This document shows positions 55,168 through 64,000 of a stretch of DNA of 64,000 bases, piece by piece. The notes under the pieces are model-generated. The model saw only the letters and a program-made list of their open reading frames with translations. It was not told the DNA's origin and made no database searches. Numbering within the stretch: the first letter of the stretch is position 1; every line of letters begins with the position of its first letter. This stretch comes from Berghia stephanieae (Eukaryota > Mollusca > Gastropoda > Nudibranchia > Aeolidiidae). The translations under genes and the position numbers were made by a program. The DNA lies in assembly GCA_034508935.3 (NCBI GenBank), contig CM067446.1, positions 18,478,820 through 18,542,819 of the forward strand, written 5' to 3'.

Positions 55168-57004
55168 GAGCTAATCTTTTCAATGTCTACTCCAATGATG
55201 AAGGAAATAACACAAACCTTAGAAACTAAACATGCAAAAAATACCAATGGGCGATAGTCTAGTAATATTCCAGTCTGGTGTTGAGTCCATGAGGGTTTAA
55301 ACATCCAATGATTTTAACCAGATGTGTTTCTTGTTTGCAAAGAGATATAGTGTAGAATAGTAGCAGAATTTAAACTTGAGCGACTTTGGTGACGCTATGG
55401 CCAAGAAGGTTAAAAACCAAGGCCGCTGAAGTTGATGTATTAAAATTCTGCTACATAGACACTATATCTCATCGCAAACAGGTTCTGGTTTTTATTTATG
55501 CTTTCATTTTTGCTGCTGTTAACTGAAGAACGGTTTTGAGCCTGAAACATTCTGTGTTTGGTATTTTGTTCTTTTTTAAAAGAAGGGAGGTACATACTAT
55601 GTCTTCTATCCCCCTATGTCTGTTTTCCAATCCAGCAATGAAAACATACATTACTTTTTTTTTAAAACAGATCAACAGGAGACAGTTTTAAAAAAGAACA
55701 AAATACCAAACACAGAATGTTTCAGGCTCAAAACCGTTCTTCAGTTAACAGCATCAAAAATGAAAGCATAAATAAAAACCAGAACCTGTTTGCGATGAGA
55801 TATAGTGTCTATGTAGCAGAATTTTAATACATCAACTTCAGCGGCCTTGGTTTTTAACCTTCTTGGCCATAGCGTCACCAAAGTCGCTCAAGTTTAAATT
55901 CTGCTACTATTCTACACTATATCTCTTTGTAAACAAGAAACACATCTGGTTAAAATCATTGGATGTTTAAACCCTCATGGACTCAACACCAGACTGGAAT
56001 ATTACTAGACTATCGCCCTTTGGTATTTTTTGCATGTTTAGTTTCTAAGGTTTGTGTTATTTCCTTCATCATGCATCAACCATGTGATGAGATGGATGTC
56101 TGCAAATAGATTAAAATTAAATGGCGACAAGACTGAAGCCTTATTCATTGCTAGTTCAAATAATAAGACAGATCCATTTACACTGGCACTGACAATCAAC
56201 GATAATGATAAAATACAACTCACAACATCAGCAAAAAATCTCGGCATCACCCTGGAGAGTGATCTGTCTATGAACAAACATATTAACAATGTGAGAACAA
56301 GTGCTATCTGCATTCTAAGAAATATCAGAACAATCAGACCATTTATTAATAGGGAAACTTGCAACAAATTGGTAACATCTTTGATATTCCCGAAAATGGA
56401 CTACTGCAATGCACTGTTTGTTGGTCTAACAAAGGACAAAATAAACAAACTCCAGAAAATACAGAACATGGCAGCCCGCGTTGTACTACAGAAAGACAGA
56501 AAAACTGCAGCTCCCGAATTACTACAGCAGCTGCATTGGCTGCCAGTGGACCAGCGGATTAAATATAAATCTTCAACTATCGTTTTCAAATGCCTGGAGG
56601 GCTCGTCACCAGCATATCTCTCAAACCTCGTTGAACGGTATAACCCACAGCGATCGCTTCGATCAACGAACGACCTCAAATTGAAAACACCCCGCTGTCG
56701 AGTGAAGGCTGGTGAACGCGCCTTTCAGCATTCTGGTCCAAGGTTGTGGAATTTACTACCACTAGAGATACGTTCTTCGTCTTCACTAGAGGAATTCAAG
56801 CGTCGATTGAAGACCTTCTTATTCCGACAGGCTTTCTTTTGATTATGTGTATAATTAGCGTTGTTCGTGTACTGTGTTAGGGCTTCATTATTAAGTTAAT
56901 CTTTGTTATGCGCCCAGAGCCCTCCTGATGAAGGGATGTTTGGCGCACTATAAATCTATACCATTATTATTTATCATTGGAGTAGACATTGAAAAGATTA
57001 GCTC
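55168..57004. mobile_element. Large inverted-repeat (foldback) element interrupted by a LINE
   Basis: The left arm 55168-55583 begins TGAGCTAATCTTTTCAATGT. The right arm is its reverse complement in two parts: 55685-56072, and after a LINE insertion 56974-57004, which ends GAAAAGATTAGCTCA. Arms are about 415 bases and nearly identical by eye. The spacer (55590-55680) includes a piece of the ~520-bp dispersed repeat (TCTTCTATCCCCCTATGTCT). A diverged fragment of an arm (GGGTTTTGAGCCTGAAA) occurs again near 57335. No ORF in the arms. Confidence 0.85.
56073..56973 (+). mobile_element. 5'-truncated CR1/L2-type LINE
   Basis: An open frame to 56842 encodes the C-terminal ~260 residues of a non-LTR RT: VMRWMSANRLKLNGDKTEAL, AKNLGITLESDLSMNKHINN, FPKMDYCNALFVGL, LQKIQNMAARVVL, LHWLPVDQRIKYKSSTIVFK, GERAFQHSGPRLWNLLPLEI, FKRRLKTFLFRQAF. 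The 3' UTR ends GGCGCACTATAAATCTATAC plus ATT repeats, as in CR1/L2-like elements. It is inserted in the right arm of the inverted-repeat element with an ATCAT duplication at both edges. No stop in the retained frame. Confidence 0.88.
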
Positions 57005-57520
57005 ATATTCATGATCAGTCCATTCAAAAGGATCACTGTCCATTCTGGATTATTATCTTCACCGATTTATTAGATTTATTTCAACAGATACATTTGACAC
57101 ATACATGTATATATTCTATTCTTCCTGTGTTCCCTTTATTTTTTTTAATGCACCAAATTTTATACGTTGTTGAATATTCCGTTCAATTTGGCCCTCCTTA
57201 GCAACCTAGAGAACGCTTCCTTTTGTTTACATTCCCAGACTTTTATACAGAGAGGATGTGCCGAATATTTGTCTCTTGTTGATCTGTTTTTAAAAAAAGT
57301 AATGTATGTTTTCATTGTTTTGTTGTTGTTGGCTGGAGAAGGGTTTTGAGCCTGAAAAGTTTTCGTTCTTTTTTTTTTAAGGTGTTCTTTTCATTTTTGT
57401 TTATTACCTTTTACAGTCCACAGTTTCTGGCAGCTTACTATCAGTTCTAATAAAATGATTAACTTCTCTGAAGTCTCAGATCTGAGAGTTTTTGTTTTTT
57501 TCTCTCTTCAAGCCTATAGT
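57005..57520. other. Gene-free stretch
   Basis: AT-rich; contains the small arm-like fragment near 57335-57375 and nothing else recognised. Confidence 0.4.
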
Positions 57521-57524
57521 AGGT

Positions 57525-57712
57525 GCTCATTTGTCTTTTACTTTTAGTTGAGGGAGGTAATAATATGTGCTAAGTGCCTTACCCAAAGACAATGACCAGA
57601 ATTTTCCACGATCACTGTCACCCAACTGGCACTGATTATGCTTTAACATCGCTGACATCTGCGACAAGGTGAGACACCCATATCATACTGTAGTGCCACC
57701 AAGCCGCATAAA
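57525..57712 (-). mobile_element. SINE family B, diverged copy
   Basis: Minus strand GGCTTGGTGGCACTACAGTA head and a body with GTGACAGTGATCGTGGAAAA, TTGTCTTTGGGTAAGGCACT; parallels 28745-28970. Confidence 0.65.
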
Positions 57713-57942
57713 AATATGTTTCTGGCAATTTGGGCCTATGGATTCTTTATCGATCCACAGCCGTACTATGATAATATCCTGTGTCCCACTCCCACTATAC
57801 TATGTAGGTATATCTTTTGTCCTCTCTATGTAGCTTTATGTTCTAATTCTGAACAGGACTATTTGGTTTTACCAGGGTCATGTCTGGAGTCTTTAGCCGG
57901 AGGAAACAATCAGATTTATCTTTAAAATAAATTAATTAAATG

Positions 57943-58100
<158 letters not shown>

Positions 58101-58124
58101 TTTATTATTACTGGGTTGGGTTCC

Positions 58125-59080
58125 TGGCCTCCATAGTGGGCAGGGAGGCACTTACAGTGTCTTCTATCCCCCTATATCTGTTTTCCAACTTGCTTTCTGT
58201 CTTTGTCTTGGAATGAGATTACTTGGTTTTGTCCGGGCCCTGGCCGGATACCCTAGCTGGGAGGGAGACATTCAAATGTATAGTTAGAGTTTTGGGAGAT
58301 GATATGTTTTTTCCCTTGTAAATCATCTCTCTGTTATGCACTGTATTATGTTTTGTATATTATATATCATTTGTAAACATTTGAGTGTATTCCTCTTATT
58401 GGGTACCTGTGGTTGTGTCTGGATGAGACTTTTAGGTGATCTCAAACTAAGTACTTTGATAGTGTGCTCTTGGAATCTACATCTGTTTCCTATTTGAACC
58501 AATTCCCCTTTGTCTTTCCTTTTCTTGGATGCTTTAATTGTAATTCTACAACTTTTTACTATCCAATTTTCTTCCTTTTTACTGGCGTTGATATGACCTT
58601 AATGTGTTGCAAGCGCGTAAAACCCTTAAAAACGAAAAACTAAGCTTTCTGTCTTTGTCTTGGGATGAGATTACTTGGTTTTGTCCTGGCACTGACCGGA
58701 GTCCTTGGCTGGGAGGAAAACAGTCAAATGCATAGTTATTGTTTTGGGAGATGATATTTTTTTTATTGTAAATCATCTCTCTGTTATGTATTAGTAGCAT
58801 TTGTAATTTTTAATGTATAATGTAAACATTTGAGTGAATTCCTCATAGTTGGATCTTGTGCTTGTGTCCGGATGAGACTTATAGGTGATCTCAAACTAAG
58901 CACATTGATGTTATGCTCTTGGAATCTATATCTGATGATCTATTTGTTCCCTGTTCCCCTTTGTCTTACATTTTCTTGGGTGCTTTAATTGTAATTTGAC
59001 TATTCCATTTTCTTCCTTTTTACTGGCGCTAATATGACCTACATGTGTTGCAAGTGCCGTAGAACCATTAAAATAAAAAA
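58125..59080 (+). repeat. Two consecutive copies of the ~520-bp 'GGCGCTTGCAACAC' repeat
   Basis: The first, 58125-58640, runs from GGCCTCCATAGTGGGCAGGG to TTGCAAGCGCGTAAAACCCT. The second, 58640-59080, starts inside the unit at AAGCTTTCTGTCTTTGTCTT and ends with the same tail. Confidence 0.8.
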
Positions 59081-59086
59081 ATAAAA

Positions 59087-59391
59087 AATTGAGCTTTTAT
59101 ATAGCGCAATATCCACTAAATGTGCTCAAAGCGCTTTACAAGGGGTCCCTGGTCAACAGCAACATTTAACATGTAAGACGGGACATGACACCTGTTAGGA
59201 GATATTACAATTTTTCGGACAAAGACAATGCTGTTAACGGCCAGGTACTCGTTTTACACCTGAGTACGGTGAGAGAATGTAAGTAAAGAGCCTTTTCCAA
59301 GGACTCAACTATGCGCCGATCGCGAGGCTCGAACCCAGGACCTTCTGATCCGAAAGCGAGTGTCATACCACTAGAAGACATAGCTGCACAA
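59087..59391 (-). mobile_element. SINE family A copy
   Basis: Near full-length; head in minus sense ATGTCTTCTAGTGGTATGAC and GGTCCTGGGTTCGAGCC, tail TTGTAAAGCGCTTTGAGCAC. An ATT array (59398-59505) follows its head side. Confidence 0.85.
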
Positions 59392-59428
59392 ATAAAACAT
59401 TATTATTATTATTATAATTATTATTATC

Positions 59429-59501
<73 letters not shown>

Positions 59502-59526
59502 TATTATTTTATTACTGTTACTATTA

Positions 59527-60065
59527 TTTCTGGGTGGGGATCCTGACCTCCCATAGCGGGCAGGGAGGTACATACTATGTCTTCTATCCCCCTATGTCTG
59601 TTTTCCAATCCAGCATGCTTTCTGTCTTTGTCTTGGAATGAGATTATTTGGTTTTGTCCTGGCCCTGGCCGGATACCTTGACTGGGAGGGAAACAGTCAA
59701 ATGTATAGTTAGTTTTGGGAGATGATATTTTTTTCCTTGTAAATCTCTCTGTTATGTACTCTATTATGTTTTATTTATGTATTATATATGATTTGTTAAC
59801 ATTTGAGTGTATTCCTCTTAGTGGGGACCTGTGCATGTGTCTGGATGAGACTTTTAGGTGATCTCTATTTAAGTACACTGATAGTGTGCTCTTGGAATCT
59901 ACATCTGTTCCCTTTCGAACCAATTCTCCTTTGTCTGCCTTATTCTTGGATGCTTTAATTGTAATTCTTGAACTTTTTACTATCCCATTTTTTCCCTTTT
60001 TACTGGCGCTGATATGACCTTAATGTGTTGCAAGCGCCGTAAAACCCTTAAAAACAAAACAAAAC
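59527..60065 (+). repeat. 'GGCGCTTGCAACAC' family repeat, best-preserved copy
   Basis: Runs from TCTGGGTGGGGATCCTGACC through GCGGGCAGGGAGGTACATAC to TTGCAAGCGCCGTAAAACCC and a CAAAA tail. Useful as the reference copy of this family. Confidence 0.8.
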
Positions 60066-60074
60066 AAATGTTAC

Positions 60075-61345
<1,271 letters not shown>

Positions 61346-61707
61346 ATGGGTGAGTTCCTCACTCTTAACTCATTCTTTCACTTTTCTCACGTTTAAGTAG
61401 ACAGTTAAAGTTTATCATCAGTCAGCAGCCATTAGTTGGGAAATCAGTGCCAAAAATTATTCATCACTCAATGTTTTTACCCCGTCATCCCCACGCGATA
61501 TACATCTTTGAATTATTATAAGGGCCATTATAATTGGTAGCGTCAATTGCCAAGGACCTTGACAATTGTCAAATCGTCAATTGCCAAGGACCGTGCCTTT
61601 CATCAACTACGATGTGTACGTTTAACTGCCACGGAGTACCTTTTGTGTCATGAAGTGATGTATTGCCACAGAGTGATGTTATTAATATTAATTAATACTC
61701 TCTTTTA

Positions 61708-61775
<68 letters not shown>

Positions 61776-62465
61776 TTCCTCTTTTTGTCACGGACCTTTG
61801 CCAGTTGGTAAATCGTCAACTATTTACTATTAACTGCCACGGATTGATCTTGGTGCACAAATGTTTTACATTAATTGTTCCTTATTAAGACGATGTGCAG
61901 TATATTTCCTTTAAAATAAAGGAAATCTTACTTTTCTTTTTTAATCTAGGGCTTGGCAGAGATTTGCCACTTCGTCATTCTGTAATGTTTTTTTTCTTTT
62001 TTTGCTGAATCCGAAATCAACAGTAATTTTTGTTTTGAATTTTAACTTGTCTTGGAATTCGTAAAAAGACATAAAAAGTAAAAACAAATGCCAACAAATG
62101 TTGACTTGATCCTTTCCACGACGATTGACAAGGAATGAGTGAATCGAAGAAAGTAGAAAGTGACGTGATTCGAGATTCGTATGCGCGCAAATGGAGGCTC
62201 GACTGAAATCACCACAAGCAGCTGAAAAGTTTACTTTGGCTCAAGTGACTTTAAAGCCCTCTTTAAGCAAGCAAATTTATTGTGCATATTTATTTGACTT
62301 ATATATTGCAATATTGCTTAAAAATTTTTTTTAACTGGAATCATCTCACATGTTTTCTCTATACAGACGATGCCAAGTCTCTGCTAAAACAGCTTCAATC
62401 TACAGAGTCTATTGAGCAACAAGAAAAATTCATCACACAGATAACAAAATTGATCATTGAGCTGA
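61346..62465 (+). CDS. 5' end of an unidentified host gene (two exons, continues past the window)
   Basis: Exon 1 contributes only ATGG (61346-61349) before a strong GTGAGT donor. Exon 2 (62367-62465) follows TTTTCTCTATACAG and joins in phase 1 to give MDDAKSLLKQLQSTESIEQQ followed by EKFITQITKLIIEL, then a GTAAGG donor. The peptide is a predicted amphipathic helix, as at the start of many HEAT/ARM-type or adaptor proteins, but I do not recognise the family. Support is splice-site quality, phase and a helical, repeat-free sequence. Later exons were not found before 64000. Confidence 0.55.
61712..61770. repeat. (TC)n microsatellite
   Basis: About 58 bases of CT repeat within the first intron of the gene starting at 61346. 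Confidence 0.95.
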
Positions 62466-63775
62466 GTAAGGCTTTGTTTAGTATTCACTTCTGGTGTGTG
62501 GTCTACAAACTATGAACAATCAACTTATTACATCCTGTAGTCTTCTAGATATTTCTGATTCAACCTTTACTGATTTTGAATGAATATTTGTCCGCCAGAA
62601 AACGATTCACATAATTATTGTTGCAATAGATGATATGGGGTAACTCATTACTTGCCATTTTGATTCAAAGGCAGCAAAATGTTCTACTATTTCTCAAGTT
62701 GACTGGGCGAACCACAGTCCTACTAATGGTAGACGCATAAGGTTGCATCTGGGCAATTATTTTGAGTTGGTAGGACAGAAAGACCGAGAATATATTTTAA
62801 TATTAAATCATCAGCGAAATTACATCAGGGGAAGTTGTATAGTAAAATAAAGGGAGGAAATATGATTTTTATAAAAAATACAACACAAGGTAAACAAGAA
62901 AAGGAAATATTTATATTACATTTGCATTATGGTTAATTTTTATTTTTTAATTTTGCTTTATTTTACTATACATTTTATTGACTCATTTTGGCACCTCTAG
63001 ATTTTGGATGTACAAGCTATTGAAGATATTGAAAATATTCAGAGTCATGGTTGTGGGCCACATATAGTGAGAACTTTTGTTCTTACCATTGTCTATTTAT
63101 ATCCAGGGTTACTTTATTTTCTCCTTTTTTTTTTTTTTGTTGTAATTTAGCTATTCATGAATTTAAAGAACTAAATTATTTTTAAAACCCCAGAAATGTT
63201 AAGTTTCTCCAAAGTTGAAACTGACAAATAACTTAGTTTCTTACTTATTAAGTATTTGTTCCATGAAAAAAAAAATTGTTGTAAGGCTCTATTTCAAGAG
63301 AAATGTGAAATAACTTGGGTGCAGCAATTAAGATGTAGTCCTTTGCTAAAGTGGAAAATGGGGTAATTAAAAATGGACAAGTTTCCTAATTTTTCTCCAA
63401 AAAGTCCGTTCCAACATAATACCAGATTGATGCAAGTGGTCACAAAAATGTTGCTTGAAAATTTTAGTTTAGAGTGAATGGAATCCACACAGAAATGTTG
63501 GGATAAGGATTAAGCTGAGGATGGAGTTTATGGGAAAATGAATTGTAACACAATGTTTTGGGGCATGTCTGTCCCTCCCTCCACTTGAAATGAATTACCT
63601 TCCATTCTTGGATTAATTTTTTGTATGTGTTTACTTGATCTTCTCTATTCATTCATTAGGATAATTTTCTTAAACTCTGACATGAGAATATGGGAAGTGA
63701 GGTCTTAGATTAAATATTTGTTTAAGATCCTGCTTGTCTTTGAAACCAGATTCATTCATATACCTGTGGCTTGGA
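62466..63775. other. Probable intron, no feature recognised
   Basis: AT-rich, short homopolymers only; frames on either strand have no domain or splice support. Confidence 0.4.
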
Positions 63776-63779
63776 GGAG

Positions 63780-63970
63780 AGAGGGGGGGGGGGGGGGAGG
63801 TTCCTAAAAATCAAGTAATAGAGCTCTAACCTCACAAGGGGAGGGCCCTGTTTCGATCCCAAGTTTAGTCTTGGTCTATTTTGTCCCTCTGTCCACCCAA
63901 TTGGGATTTGGGATGCTGGGTCTTTTAGATTTGGCAGAATGTATTTTCTGTCCTATTCTTAGGGTAGCAA
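63780..63970 (+). mobile_element. SINE family C copy
   Basis: After a poly-G run (63786-63798): AATAGAGCTCTAACCTCACA, CCCTGTTTCGATCCCAAG (B-box-like), then TTGGGATGCTGGGTCTTTTA and TCTGTCCTATTCTTAGGGT, the same order as at 53995-54175. Confidence 0.6.
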
Positions 63971-64000
63971 GCTATTGCTATTATTTGTTCAATGTTGCCA

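Overview
This window is eukaryotic, AT-rich, intron-bearing and crowded with repeats. It is most likely from a marine mollusc. Three observations point there: tRNA-derived SINEs with 'CAAAGCGCTTTACAA'-type bodies, very long ATT/GAT/TAG arrays, and a tandem pair of trypsin-like proteases of a type I recall as expanded in molluscan genomes. The species call is inference. No retroviral or LTR element was recognised.

Layout. 0-6.3 kb: diverged repeat cluster, SINE and a ~520-bp dispersed repeat, no gene. 6.7-9.4 kb: decayed Mutator-like (MULE) transposase with a small RTE-type LINE inserted beside it. 9.4-20.5 kb: two related copies of a THAP/P-element-type transposon remnant; a ~6-kb DNA transposon with terminal inverted repeats and a broken DDE-type transposase lies against the first, and a second RTE LINE precedes the second. 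20.7-32.4 kb (minus strand): eleven exons of a host gene recognised as TEPSIN (ENTHD2, the AP-4 accessory protein); its first exon was not found. A pogo-like non-autonomous element and several microsatellites sit in or near its introns. 32.4-37 kb: TEPSIN upstream side, with repeats and a palindromic GTCACGTGAC E-box. 37.3-41 kb: satellite-like block, AAT arrays and a striking array of short perfect palindromes. 41-47 kb: MITEs, a Jockey/CR1-like LINE fragment, a tandemly duplicated SINE and a second pogo-like element. 47-51.8 kb (plus strand): two tandem chymotrypsin-fold protease genes or alternative exons, the best-preserved coding sequence here. 52.5-53.4 kb: a Harbinger-like element with a C2H2 zinc-finger ORF. 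55.2-57.0 kb: a large inverted repeat with a CR1/L2-type LINE inserted in one arm. 57.5-60.4 kb: SINEs, dispersed repeats and TTA arrays. 61.3-64 kb: the start of a further plus-strand host gene that runs off the window.

Host content is therefore three loci: TEPSIN, the protease pair and the 5' end of an unidentified gene. No operon-like functional linkage is seen between them. Exons were joined by hand from GT-AG sites, reading-frame phase and recalled family sequences; no alignment was run.
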